From: Chromatiaceae bacterium
GTDB taxonomy: Bacteria; Pseudomonadota; Gammaproteobacteria; Chromatiales; Chromatiaceae
Assembly (NCBI GenBank): GCA_024235175.1
Contig: JACKMX010000002.1
Coordinates: forward strand, 1,117,001 to 1,181,000
Direction: 5' to 3'
Length of the DNA stretch: 64,000 bases
This document shows positions 44,809 through 54,034 of the stretch, one piece after another (positions within the stretch are counted from its first letter, which is position 1; the number at the start of each line of letters is the position of its first letter). The notes beneath the pieces were generated by a model. That model was not told the origin of the DNA. It saw only the letters and a program-made list of their open reading frames with translations, and ran no database searches. The translations under genes and the position numbers were made by a program.

Positions 44809-44865
44809 ATCAGAAGTCTATTTGCGATGAGACAATGCTTCTCGCCGCAGGTGAAAAAATCACCA

Positions 44866-45279
44866 TCAATTACCGCGAATGCGATTGCAGGCTGCAACGA
44901 ACTTCTCCGGTTGCTGCGGCCTGAAACGGAAATAGCGAATTGGACCCGAAGCGCTTTTCAGCAACACATGCGGCTGCAGAAAAACCCCGGCATCCAGCGC
45001 CAGCCCCCAGATCAATGCCATCACCGGATAGCGGCCCCGCAATGTTCCCGTCAGCGCTCCAATGATTCCGCCGGGCACCAGATAGACCTCCCTGATCTGC
45101 TGCGCCGGAATGACGATGGTCTCGTTCATGATGCGCAGGACCAACTCCACCCGGTCCGGAAACACCGAGTAGCGCAGCGCGATTCCCTTATCGGGCGCGG
45201 CTGAAGTGTAGAGTGGCTGCTGACCGGAAAGTGAAGTGTTTGAAGTCAAAATCTGTTCCGCCTGTTGTATTCTACGCAC
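44866..45279 (-). CDS. Small protein of unknown function, PH-like pattern
   Basis: A 137-residue protein with a GTG start. The pattern of short beta strands (LRYSVFPDRVELVLRI, TIVIPAQQIREVYLV) followed by a hydrophobic stretch and RFRPQQPEKFVAACN resembles bacterial PH-like proteins. One weak hydrophobic segment (GIIGALTG to LALDAG) is present. Divergent from the SpmA-SpmB fusion gene. Confidence 0.55.
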   Translation of the reverse strand: MRRIQQAEQILTSNTSLSGQQPLYTSAAPDKGIALRYSVFPDRVELVLRIMNETIVIPAQQIREVYLVPGGIIGALTGTLRGRYPVMALIWGLALDAGVFLQPHVLLKSASGPIRYFRFRPQQPEKFVAACNRIRGN

Positions 45280-45368
45280 CTGGGGTTGAGTTTAATTCCG
45301 CTCAGATGCCGGCGCACTGCCCTTTTGCTCCAGCCTGACACAACAGACAGACATTCGAAAGGAATGCC

Positions 45369-46652
45369 ATGAATGCCGTTTTTCTCATTCTCGTAGCGAG
45401 CGCGTTCCTGACCGCCGCCTGGAACCAGTTCAGTGCAGGCGATACCCAAACCACGCCGATGGATGCGCTCTCCTCGGCGATGGTGGAATCTGCCGGCGGC
45501 GCGGTGGAGCTTGCCCTTGGCTTGGTGGGGGTCATGGCGCTTTTTCTCGGGCTGATGAAAATTGCCGAGGAGGGCGGGCTGCTCACCATCCTGGCCCGGA
45601 TTATCCGCCCCCTGATGGTGCGCCTGTTTCCTGATGTTCCCGCGGAACACCCGGCAATGGGGGCGATGATTCTCAACTTTTCGGCCAACATTTTGGGCCT
45701 GGGCAATGCCGCTACGCCGTTCGGCATTCGGGCGATGCAGGAGCTGAACAGACTCAACCCCGTCAAAGGCACGGCCACAGACTCGATGGTGCTCTTTCTG
45801 GCGATAAACACCTCCAGCATCACTCTCCTTCCCACCGGCGTGATTGCCCTGCGTGCCTCGGCTGGATCAGCGGATCCCGCAGGCATCCTTCCGACCACGC
45901 TCTTTGCCACGGTCTGCTCCACCATAGTGGCGATAACCGCGGCGCTCGCCTACCGCCGCTTTTTCCCGGTTGTACCGACCGGCGGCGAGGCGCATGCAGA
46001 TGACGAACAGCGGCCGGCCGACACTGAGGTCGAAATACCGGCTTCAGACAGCGGCTACCCCCTCTGGGTATCCTGGTCTGTTCTCGGCGGATTTCTGGCG
46101 CTGATTCCGCTGACCATCCTCTATGGCCATATCATTTCCCCCTGGATCCTGCCCGGGCTGATGCTGGCATTCCTGCTGTTTGGTGTTGCCCGCCGCGTAA
46201 AGATTTACGAGGCGTTCGTTGAAGGCGCCAAAGAGGGTTTTCAGGTAGCGCTCAAGATCATTCCCTACCTGGTGGCCATTCTGGTTGCCGTCGGCATGTT
46301 CCGGGCCAGCGGTGCACTCGACTGGGTGGTCGCCGGACTGGGCGGAATCACCGGCACGGTCGGCCTGCCGGCTGAGGCGCTGCCGATGGCGTTGCTGCGC
46401 CCGCTCTCCGGGTCCGGCGCTTACGGTGTCATGGCCTCTATTGTGAATGATCCGGCGATTGGCCCCGACAGTTACACAGGCTATCTGGTTTCCACATTGC
46501 AGGGCTCAACGGAGACTACATTTTATGTACTTGCAGTCTACTTCGGCGCAGTGCAGGTGCGCCGCATCCGCCACGCACTTGCCGCCGGACTGAGTGCGGA
46601 TATTGCCGGTGTGATCGCTGCGGTCGTTGCGGTTTCTTATCTGTATGGTTGA
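45369..46652 (+). CDS. SpmA-SpmB fusion, nucleoside-recognition membrane protein
   Basis: A 427-residue polytopic membrane protein. ATG 45369 follows AAAGGA. The two halves each carry a Gate/nucleoside-recognition block: ANILGLGNAATPFGIRAM with NTSSITLLPTGVIALR (SpmA-like, 1-200), then a linker, then FQVALKIIPYLVAILVAVG and STETTFYVLAVYFGAVQVRR (SpmB-like, 230-427). In Bacillus the separate SpmA and SpmB affect spore core dehydration; fused forms are common in non-sporulating proteobacteria with no settled role. Confidence 0.9.
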   Translation: MNAVFLILVASAFLTAAWNQFSAGDTQTTPMDALSSAMVESAGGAVELALGLVGVMALFLGLMKIAEEGGLLTILARIIRPLMVRLFPDVPAEHPAMGAMILNFSANILGLGNAATPFGIRAMQELNRLNPVKGTATDSMVLFLAINTSSITLLPTGVIALRASAGSADPAGILPTTLFATVCSTIVAITAALAYRRFFPVVPTGGEAHADDEQRPADTEVEIPASDSGYPLWVSWSVLGGFLALIPLTILYGHIISPWILPGLMLAFLLFGVARRVKIYEAFVEGAKEGFQVALKIIPYLVAILVAVGMFRASGALDWVVAGLGGITGTVGLPAEALPMALLRPLSGSGAYGVMASIVNDPAIGPDSYTGYLVSTLQGSTETTFYVLAVYFGAVQVRRIRHALAAGLSADIAGVIAAVVAVSYLYG

Positions 46653-46807
46653 TTCTGACCGGGGCAGGAAAGACCCATGCCGGTAGAAACAGTTCACCGC
46701 AAAGTTGTTACTGGGTCTATGCTTTAAAGCTATAGCAGGCTCTGATGATGAATGCCGCACCACCGGTTTTAGCGGCACAGATGGCCATTTGAACAGAGGG
46801 GAAGGTT

Positions 46808-48514
46808 TTGGAAGGTATTTTCATCAGCTACAGAAGAGACGACTCCGCCGGCTACGCGGGCAGGCTTTACGATCGTCTGGTGGCACACTTCGGTGCCGAC
46901 ATCGTCTTCATGGATGTTGAGGGAATAGAGCCGGGAACCGACTTCGTAAAGGCCATCGAAGGGGCGGTCGCTTCGTGCAAGGTACTGATTGTTCTGATCG
47001 GCAACCAGTGGCTTAATGCCGAGGACGCTTCCGGCCGGCGACGCCTGGACGATCCCCATGATTTCATTCGGCTGGAAACCAGCACAGCACTTGCACGTGA
47101 TATACGGGTGGTTCCTGTGCTGGTCGACAGGGCGCCCATGCCGCGGCAGGAGGAACTCCCCGAGGATCTTCAGTCGCTGGTGCGGCGTCAGGCGGTCGAG
47201 TTGAATCACAAGCAGTGGGAGGCCTCGTCCGGCGAACTGATCAAGACCCTGGAAAAAATATTAAACATTTCCGAAAAGCCCCCAAGCGGCAGTGAGAGGC
47301 CGGATCGGGCACCGGATAAAGGCCACACCCCCAGGTCTCGCAGGGCACTGTGGGTTGCGGCTGCCGCTCTGCTCTTTATTGCCGCAGGCATTGCCTGGAC
47401 ATTGATCCAGATCGAAGAGACCGGAGTGCCCTCTTCCGGCGCTCCCCTGACTCAAAAAAGCGTGCCGGGTGAACCGACTCCGCCGGAACCGGTCGTGATA
47501 GCAACAGTAAACCGCGCGCCCGAACCGGTTAAAGCTGAACCTGTCACGCCTGAACGGGTTGAGCCCGAAACCGCTGCGCCTGAACCTGTTAAGCCTGAAC
47601 CCGTTAAGCCTGAACCCGCTAAGCCTGAACCCGCTAAGCCTGAACCTGCCCAGCCGGTTGAGCCCAAACGCGCAAATCCACCAAACATCACCAGCTTGAC
47701 GATGCACACCGGCAAAAGCGATATGTTGGTCTGTTACCAGGTGGAACAGGCCCGCAAACTACGGCTGATGCCTATGCCGGGAGAGCTGAAGAACAGTGCC
47801 AGGGATTGCGTCAGCGTCTCTCCGGAAAAGCCAACCAGCTTCACCCTGAGCGCAACCGGCCCGGGAGGCAGCACCAGCAGAAAAATCACCGTCTCACCCC
47901 ATCCCGACACACTCACGGAGATGGCCCAACATGCCCGACTGCCCGTCAAGGGAGAACGCTGGGTATACCAGATGCGGGGAAAGTGGCCGGCCAGCCCAAG
48001 CTATAAATTCCAGATCAGCATCGTCCGCGCGGATGGAGCTGGCGTATCCGAAACGATGACCCTGTTGGAACCGCTATCCAGAACAGCCGGCAGCCGCAGC
48101 TCAGACGGCGAACAGCCTGGCTTTCTCTCCTGGCCCGATATCGGCCTTGAGTTCAGCCCCTGGTTGGGCGCCTTTCGCGAACTGACCGGAAATGAGAGCT
48201 GGGAGAATTTTGCCACGCCGGAAATCGGCAATTGGGGCAGATGGTACAGCCGAGCCAATACCTCCAAAAAAGAACAGGTCAATATCCAGGCAGGCAGCTT
48301 CGATGCCTGGAAGCTGGAAGCATGGAGCAACAGAAGCGCGACCGGGGGCTCGACCATGGCAACTCTGGAACCGGTGCGCGTTCAATACCTGGTATGGTAT
48401 GCGCCTCGGGCCAAGCGCTACGTGAAAAGCATACGCACAATGATATCGGCCAGTGGCCAGGTACTGGAGGAGGATCTGTTCGAACTGGTAGAATATACCG
48501 GCACCCGAAACTAA
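46808..48514 (+). CDS. TIR-domain protein with membrane anchor and periplasmic domain
   Basis: A 568-residue protein with a TTG start directly after GGGGAAGG. Residues 1-150 are a TIR domain: GIFISYRRDDSAGYAGRL, FMDVEGIEPGTDF, VLIVLIGNQWL and DFIRLETSTAL, with E90 in the position of the catalytic glutamate. One membrane helix (180-200) follows, then a Pro-rich rod (221-288, EPVKP units) and a C-terminal domain (290-568) that must be periplasmic, with lone Cys and Trp-rich beta segments. TIR domains hydrolyse NAD+ or relay signals. A cytosolic TIR with an external sensor-like part is unusual among defence TIRs. Confidence 0.85.
   Translation: MEGIFISYRRDDSAGYAGRLYDRLVAHFGADIVFMDVEGIEPGTDFVKAIEGAVASCKVLIVLIGNQWLNAEDASGRRRLDDPHDFIRLETSTALARDIRVVPVLVDRAPMPRQEELPEDLQSLVRRQAVELNHKQWEASSGELIKTLEKILNISEKPPSGSERPDRAPDKGHTPRSRRALWVAAAALLFIAAGIAWTLIQIEETGVPSSGAPLTQKSVPGEPTPPEPVVIATVNRAPEPVKAEPVTPERVEPETAAPEPVKPEPVKPEPAKPEPAKPEPAQPVEPKRANPPNITSLTMHTGKSDMLVCYQVEQARKLRLMPMPGELKNSARDCVSVSPEKPTSFTLSATGPGGSTSRKITVSPHPDTLTEMAQHARLPVKGERWVYQMRGKWPASPSYKFQISIVRADGAGVSETMTLLEPLSRTAGSRSSDGEQPGFLSWPDIGLEFSPWLGAFRELTGNESWENFATPEIGNWGRWYSRANTSKKEQVNIQAGSFDAWKLEAWSNRSATGGSTMATLEPVRVQYLVWYAPRAKRYVKSIRTMISASGQVLEEDLFELVEYTGTRN
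47579..47653 (+). repeat. 15-bp tandem repeat in the TIR gene
   Basis: Five units of CCTGAACCYGYTAAG (last unit diverged) encode PEPVK/PEPAK repeats of the periplasmic rod. Perfect in-frame 15-bp units could change in number without frameshift, altering rod length. Confidence 0.85.
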
Positions 48515-48855
48515 TCTTCCACCAGCATCACTTCGGCAAATGCGCTGCTCTTGTCGATATCAAACAGCAGTTCACAATATTCGGCGTTTTCATCCACAGG
48601 CGTCGGATCGTCGGCGCAGCTGCAGCCGGCAATCACAGAGCTGAAAAAAATGCCCGCTCTCACTTCAAGCGATGATTGTGATTCGGTTGCACCGATCAGC
48701 ATCACTCCAATTTCCGCTGCGGCAATATGGCTGCCCTGCGACATCCCATGCACCAGCGGCAGCAGCGCGAGCTCCAGCGTTTTGACCTCCCGCTCAAACA
48801 CCGTTTTGAATGCAGGCGTCTGCCAGGCACACAGAGTTTCAGGCAGCCTGATCAC
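48511..48855 (-). CDS. Small conserved-looking protein with GCSCADDPTPVDE motif
   Basis: A 114-residue protein. Its signature is AGCSCADDPTPVDENAEYCELLFDID (broken here at twenty), with three cysteines, after a mainly hydrophobic-alternating domain. I recall similar short proteins in gammaproteobacteria but no function. It ends convergently inside the last codon of the TIR gene (4-bp overlap) and begins 3 bp after the maeB stop, suggesting cotranscription with maeB. Confidence 0.65.
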   Translation of the reverse strand: MIRLPETLCAWQTPAFKTVFEREVKTLELALLPLVHGMSQGSHIAAAEIGVMLIGATESQSSLEVRAGIFFSSVIAGCSCADDPTPVDENAEYCELLFDIDKSSAFAEVMLVED

Positions 48856-48858
48856 TTA

Positions 48859-51135
48859 TCAGCCGTTGCTGGAATCCGCACGGCGGTGAATCTCCGCGAC
48901 GGTGAAAGCGGTCATATTGAAAATCCCGCGCGAGGTTACCGAGGGAATAACGATATGCGCCGGCTTTCTCAGCCCACTCAGCAACGGGCCGATCAGCAGT
49001 GCATCGGTCAGTGAGCGAATCAGGCCCAGCGCAATATTGGCGGTATCGAGATTGGGCATAATCAACAGATTTGCCCTGCCGGTGAGATTGGCATCCGGGA
49101 AAACCGTATTGCGCAGTGCTTCATTCAGTGCCGAATAGGAGTGCATCTCGCCGTCTATCTCCACCTTCGGCAGCTCCCGGCGCAGTATCTCCGCCGCCTT
49201 GTGCATTTTTACCGCCGACTCCGCCTTGGAGGTACCGAAGTTAGAGTGGGAAAGCAGCGCGACCTTGGGCTTGATGCCGAAATGGCGGACCAGATCGATA
49301 CTTGCGCGCGTTGTGGCGACAATCTCATCCACCGTCGGGTCCACGTTAAGAAAAGAGTCGGCGATAAACAGCGGGCCGTTGGGCAGCAGCAACGGGCAGA
49401 GCGAGGAGATATATTTGTTTGCACCGAGCACATCGTGGATATCGCGGAAGTGGCTCTCGAAACGGCCCACCTTGCCGCAGATCAGGCCGTTGGCATCGCC
49501 GATAGCCACCATAACCGCGGCCAGCACCGTGCTGTTGGAACGAACCAGGTTTTGGGCGCCCTCAACCGTGACACCGCTGCGCCCCACCAGTTTGTGATAG
49601 AACTGCGAATAGCGTTTGTCGTGGTCCGCTTCGGCGGGATTGATCACCTCGATATCCTCTCCAGGCACCAGACGCAGCCCGAACTGATCTATGCGTTCGC
49701 GGATAACATCGGGCTGGCCCAAAAGAATGGGATGAGCCACACCCTCGTCCACCACCGCCTGCACCGCGAGAAGAATGTCCCTGTTTTCGCCCTCGGGATA
49801 GACGATTTTCTCCGGATTCCTGCGGGCAATATCGATAAACGGCTGCATGAACAGGCCGGTTCGGTTGACGAATTCGTGCAGTTTCTTGCGATAGGCTTCA
49901 AGATCCTCGATCGGACGGGTCGCCACGCCACTCTTCATTGCGGCTGCCACCACGGCCACCGGCACCTCTTCGATCAAACGCGGATCGAACGGCTTTGGAA
50001 TCAGATATTCAGGCCCAAAGCGCAGCTCCTCCCCGGCATAGGCTTCATTCACGACATCGGTTGCCTCCTTGCGCGCCAGACTGGCAAGCGCCTCCACGCA
50101 GGCGGCCTTCATCTCGTCGTTGATGGTGGTGGCGCCGCAATCGAGCGCGCCACGGAAAATGAAGGGGAAGCAGAGAACATTATTGACCTGATTGGGGTAA
50201 TCGGAACGGCCGGTGGCAAGGATCGCGTCAGGCCGCACCTCCTTCGCCAGCTCCGGCATGATCTCCGGCACCGGATTGGACATGGCCAGAATCAATGGCT
50301 GGTCAGCCATGCTCATCACATGCTCCTGAGTGAGAACCCCGGGGCCCGAAAGGCCCATGAAAATATCAGCCCCCTTTATGATATCCCCAAGCGTACGCGC
50401 CTCGGTCTTCTGCGCGTACTTCTCCTTCCAGAAGTTCATTCCGGCTTCTCGGCCGGCGTAGATAACACCGCGACTGTCGCTCAGGTAAGTGTTCTCCTTG
50501 CGCAGCCCCATGGTGACCAGCAGATCCACACAGGCAATACTGGCTGCTCCGGCGCCAGATACCACCACTTTCACATCCTCGATCTTCTTGTTGACGACCT
50601 GAAGACCGTTGTAAACCGCAGCAGCCGCAACAATTGCTGTGCCATGCTGATCATCGTGGAACACCGGGATATTCAACCGCTCACGCAGCTGCTGTTCCAC
50701 CATAAAGCACTCCGGAGCCTTGATATCCTCCAGATTGATAGCACCAAAAGTGGGCTCCAGCGAGGCGATGATCTCCACCAGTTTGTCGACGTCCGTCTCC
50801 TTGATCTCGATATCGAACACATCGATATTGGCAAACTTCTTGAACAGAACTGCCTTTCCCTCCATCACCGGCTTTCCCGCCAGCGGCCCGATATTACCCA
50901 GCCCCAGCACCGCTGTACCGTTGGTGATTACACCCACCAGATTGCCTCTGGCGGTGACGCTGGCCGCCTGGGTCGGATCCTTTTCGATCAACTCGCAAGC
51001 GTAGGCGACCCCCGGTGAGTAGGCCAGGGAGAGATCGCGTTTGTTGGCCAGGGGTTTGGTCGGCAGGATAGCCAGTTTTCCCGGTGTCGGATCGGTATGG
51101 TAAATCAACGCACTCTCTTTAAATGAGTCAGCCAT
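48859..51135 (-). CDS. maeB: NADP-dependent malic enzyme MaeB
   Basis: A 758-residue enzyme decarboxylating malate to pyruvate with NADP+. The ATG at 51135 gives the family start MADSFKESALIYH. Malic domain (1-160) with NLEDIKAPECF, NAD-binding domain (165-425) with VFHDDQHGTAIV and VVVSGAGAAS; a phosphotransacetylase-like C-terminal domain (about 430-758) completes the MaeB layout and is regulatory. It links C4 metabolism to pyruvate and NADPH. Confidence 0.95.
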   Translation of the reverse strand: MADSFKESALIYHTDPTPGKLAILPTKPLANKRDLSLAYSPGVAYACELIEKDPTQAASVTARGNLVGVITNGTAVLGLGNIGPLAGKPVMEGKAVLFKKFANIDVFDIEIKETDVDKLVEIIASLEPTFGAINLEDIKAPECFMVEQQLRERLNIPVFHDDQHGTAIVAAAAVYNGLQVVNKKIEDVKVVVSGAGAASIACVDLLVTMGLRKENTYLSDSRGVIYAGREAGMNFWKEKYAQKTEARTLGDIIKGADIFMGLSGPGVLTQEHVMSMADQPLILAMSNPVPEIMPELAKEVRPDAILATGRSDYPNQVNNVLCFPFIFRGALDCGATTINDEMKAACVEALASLARKEATDVVNEAYAGEELRFGPEYLIPKPFDPRLIEEVPVAVVAAAMKSGVATRPIEDLEAYRKKLHEFVNRTGLFMQPFIDIARRNPEKIVYPEGENRDILLAVQAVVDEGVAHPILLGQPDVIRERIDQFGLRLVPGEDIEVINPAEADHDKRYSQFYHKLVGRSGVTVEGAQNLVRSNSTVLAAVMVAIGDANGLICGKVGRFESHFRDIHDVLGANKYISSLCPLLLPNGPLFIADSFLNVDPTVDEIVATTRASIDLVRHFGIKPKVALLSHSNFGTSKAESAVKMHKAAEILRRELPKVEIDGEMHSYSALNEALRNTVFPDANLTGRANLLIMPNLDTANIALGLIRSLTDALLIGPLLSGLRKPAHIVIPSVTSRGIFNMTAFTVAEIHRRADSSNG

Positions 51136-51511
51136 GGTCGGCGCTCTCCCCACTGTTTGACGGTTGGCACTAGGAAAGAAATGTGTTTGCTGCTGTAACA
51201 GGAATTCCTTATGCAGGGCTGATTCAGCACAGCAGCGCACAATAATATGCCAGCCGTATCGAATCAACCGGCCGGGTGTAGCGTTTACGCCTGCATCGGC
51301 ATGTTTTGCAGGGAAGCGGCGGGCTCAGCCCTCACCACCGGCTGTATCGCCCGAAAATGCAAATTCGAGTGTTGTAGTCTGGGTTGCCAACGCAGCCTGC
51401 CAGGGTTACATTGCCGTTCTGTAGGAGCTTGTCCGGGAGTAGGAAAAAACAGAGGGGCGGACTGCAGGGGTTCGGCACTCCGCAGTAAACCAGACCTCTT
51501 GTCCAAAGCAG
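51136..51511. other. Intergenic region between maeB and the kinase gene
   Basis: About 375 bp carrying divergent promoters. No open frame resembles a known protein, and I saw no strong palindrome or terminator. Confidence 0.4.
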
Positions 51512-53080
51512 ATGAACGAAGACAAAACCCGGGTAGCCGGCATCGAGACACCCCCGCCTTCTGCTGCAGCAGCGAAAGACGAACAGACGAACCTGTCTGG
51601 CGGATCTTCCTCTGATCACTCTCAGGAGCCGGAAGCGCACGGCCCCGGGCAAACGAAATCCTCATCGAAGCCGGAACCCTCAGTGTCCGTAAACAGTGAT
51701 TCCGGCAAGTCATCCCTGCGCTCAGGTACCGGTTTTACACTGTCGTCTGCGGGCGAAGGCAGTGCTCAGTCAACGCCTTTGCAGATCGGATCGGTACTCA
51801 AGGAGAGATTCGTGCTGGAGGAGCTGCTGGGCAGGGGCGGCATGGGTGTCGTCTACAAAGCAAGGGATCTGCGCAGAATCGAGGCATTGGACCGGGATCC
51901 CTTCATCGCGGTAAAAGTCCTCTCCGCGGAGTTTCAACGCAATCCGGACTCTTTTGTCGCACTGCAACGGGAGGCGAAAAAAGCGCAGCAGCTGGCCCAT
52001 CCCAATATCGTGACCGTGTACGATTTCGACCGCGATGGTTCCAATGTTTTCATGACTATGGAGCTGCTGGAGGGTGAGCCCCTTGACCAGGTCATCCGCC
52101 GCCTGCACCCGGGCTCGATGCCGATGGGCGAGGCTATTAAAATCATCGAGCAGATGAGCCGCGCCCTGGCCTACGCACACAAAGAGAAGATAGTTCACTC
52201 CGATTTCAAACCCGGAAACGTTTTTTTGACTTCCAAGCAGGTGGTCAAAGTGGTCGATTTCGGCATTGCCAGAGCAGCCCAGAAATCCGATCTGGTTCCC
52301 TCCGATGCAACCGTATTTGATCCCGGCTCGCTGGGTGCGCTTACACCTGCATACGCCAGCTGCGAAATGCTGGAACAAGGTGCACCAGACCCGCGTGATG
52401 ACGTTTACGGATTGGCGGTTGTAGCCTACGAGCTGTTGACCGGGCAGCATCCGTTCAACCGCAAGACCGCCACTTATGCCCGTGATATCGACCTGAAACC
52501 CAGGCGTCCGAAAGAGTGGCCACGCTATCTCTGGAGTGCCATAGCCAATGCCCTGCAGTTTGAGCGGGAGAGGCGCACTCCCGATGCAACCGTATTTCTG
52601 CAGGAAGTTTCGGGCGCCCGGAAAGGCCGCGCCGCAGTACCAGCCAACTGGCTCATCTACGGCGCTGCGGCGCTCGTTCTGGCCCTGGCCGGAATGGGCG
52701 CCCTTCTTTACTTCGAGCAGGCGGGCATCACGCCGCAGCAGGAACAATGGGTGCTCGAAGACACTTCGAAGCTGGACCAGGCAACCCGGCAGAAGGTCGA
52801 AAACCTGCTGGAGGTGGCTGAAGCCCATCAGTTGGTGGGACGCTATATTGAGCCACCCGGAAGCAATGCTTACGCCGCTTACCAGCAGATACTCGATCTG
52901 CACCGAAACAACCGGCAGGCCATCCTGGGACTGCAGGCGATCGGTGACCATCTCGAACAGCTGGCCCGCAGCCTGTTAGAGCAGGGCGACGTGGATAAGA
53001 GCCGGGCACTGGCTGAACAGGGCATAGCTGCCGTGCCGGAGCATCAGGGGCTGTTAAAGCTGCTGCGGGAGCTTGAGTAA
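51512..53080 (+). CDS. Membrane-anchored Ser/Thr protein kinase (Hanks type)
   Basis: A 522-residue kinase. A low-complexity Ser/Pro-rich N-terminal tail (1-88) precedes the kinase domain (about 98-370): glycine loop GRGGMGVVY (107-115), K135 in IAVKV, catalytic loop HSDFKPGN with D231, DFG 249-251. The loop reads HSD instead of HRD, so it is a non-RD kinase. A membrane helix (380-400) and a C-terminal helical, TPR-like part follow, probably periplasmic. The tail could be autophosphorylated. No phosphatase gene is adjacent. Convergent with the hydrolase gene. Confidence 0.9.
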   Translation: MNEDKTRVAGIETPPPSAAAAKDEQTNLSGGSSSDHSQEPEAHGPGQTKSSSKPEPSVSVNSDSGKSSLRSGTGFTLSSAGEGSAQSTPLQIGSVLKERFVLEELLGRGGMGVVYKARDLRRIEALDRDPFIAVKVLSAEFQRNPDSFVALQREAKKAQQLAHPNIVTVYDFDRDGSNVFMTMELLEGEPLDQVIRRLHPGSMPMGEAIKIIEQMSRALAYAHKEKIVHSDFKPGNVFLTSKQVVKVVDFGIARAAQKSDLVPSDATVFDPGSLGALTPAYASCEMLEQGAPDPRDDVYGLAVVAYELLTGQHPFNRKTATYARDIDLKPRRPKEWPRYLWSAIANALQFERERRTPDATVFLQEVSGARKGRAAVPANWLIYGAAALVLALAGMGALLYFEQAGITPQQEQWVLEDTSKLDQATRQKVENLLEVAEAHQLVGRYIEPPGSNAYAAYQQILDLHRNNRQAILGLQAIGDHLEQLARSLLEQGDVDKSRALAEQGIAAVPEHQGLLKLLRELE

Positions 53081-53112
53081 CCCTTATTGCCACCGGCTGC
53101 CGGCAATCTCGA

Positions 53113-53988
53113 TCAACGCACCGATGGCACCTCCGGCTGTGCGCAGCCGGAATCGATGCATGCCAGTATTTCCGGCCAGACCCTCTCCCAGCAGCAGCCA
53201 TGATCGATTCCAGGCCACTCGATTATCCGGGCCGCCGGCTGCCCTTGCAGCGCCGAGCGGCTCATCCAGGGCGGTATATTGGTATCATCCATACCTATCA
53301 GGTGAATCTGTCGAAGGGAAGCGGCAAACCGCGGCAGGGACGTTGGGTTCAATGATCCATCCAGCGGCAGATAACCATGATGGGATGTCCAGGCGTCGAC
53401 ATCGAGATTGCCGGCAATGGTCGCTAGCGTAGTGGCTTCCGGAAAACGCGGCGCCAGCAGCATGGCCAGGGCGCCCCCACCACTATAGCCGATCAGCACC
53501 AGCTCTGAGTATCCACCTTCCGCCAGCAGCAGCCTTACCGCCTGGTACAGGCTCTCCACCACAAGCTGCGAATAGCGGGCTTGTGTCCAGATCACCGGAT
53601 CGCAAATGTCCGCCGGTCCACTGCCATGGTAGCAGGGCCGGCCAAGATAGACGGATGGCATCCGATCCAACGCCATAAGGCGCAATCCAACAGCATCGCC
53701 CGGCGTCGGGTCGGACGATAACCAGCGGCCCCGTACCCAGGGAACGCCGTCACCGCCCAAGTAGAGATGCAGACGTCCGCCCCCGGCGAAGCTGTGATTG
53801 GTGAACAGCGCAAGGGAGTATGCGCCCCCCCGCACCGTGTGGCGGGTAAAACCAAAATCCTCTGCCAAACTGTCGAAGCGCGCACTGGGTCCGGCACATG
53901 CGGATAAGAGGAGCAGGATGCAAAGTATGGGTGAATGGAGCAGCCTGATCGAAATCCCGAATTCGATTCGTTTGCACCCCAGCTCCAA
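53113..53988 (-). CDS. Alpha/beta-hydrolase lipoprotein
   Basis: A 291-residue protein. I chose the TTG at 53988, 7 nt after AAGGA, because the lipobox LLLLSACAG lies just downstream and no ATG is near. The nucleophile elbow is GYSGGG (LIGYSGGGALAM) and the histidine probably lies in GIDHGCCW near the end; an aspartate in IGMDDTNIPP fits the third triad member. It is probably an envelope esterase or lipase. It starts 46 bp from the divergent caspase gene, so the two may share control. Confidence 0.75.
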   Translation of the reverse strand: MELGCKRIEFGISIRLLHSPILCILLLLSACAGPSARFDSLAEDFGFTRHTVRGGAYSLALFTNHSFAGGGRLHLYLGGDGVPWVRGRWLSSDPTPGDAVGLRLMALDRMPSVYLGRPCYHGSGPADICDPVIWTQARYSQLVVESLYQAVRLLLAEGGYSELVLIGYSGGGALAMLLAPRFPEATTLATIAGNLDVDAWTSHHGYLPLDGSLNPTSLPRFAASLRQIHLIGMDDTNIPPWMSRSALQGQPAARIIEWPGIDHGCCWERVWPEILACIDSGCAQPEVPSVR

Positions 53989-54034
53989 TTGTATATCCTT
54001 AGGTGGAGCGGTTATTAATTTGAAGGGAAACAAA

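Noticed and set aside
45302..45925. 207-codon frame antisense to the start of the SpmA-SpmB fusion
   Set aside because: Overlaps a certain membrane protein gene and its product has no recognisable fold.
49141..51018. 625-codon frame antisense to maeB
   Set aside because: maeB is certain on the other strand and the antisense product is low-complexity His/Arg-rich text.
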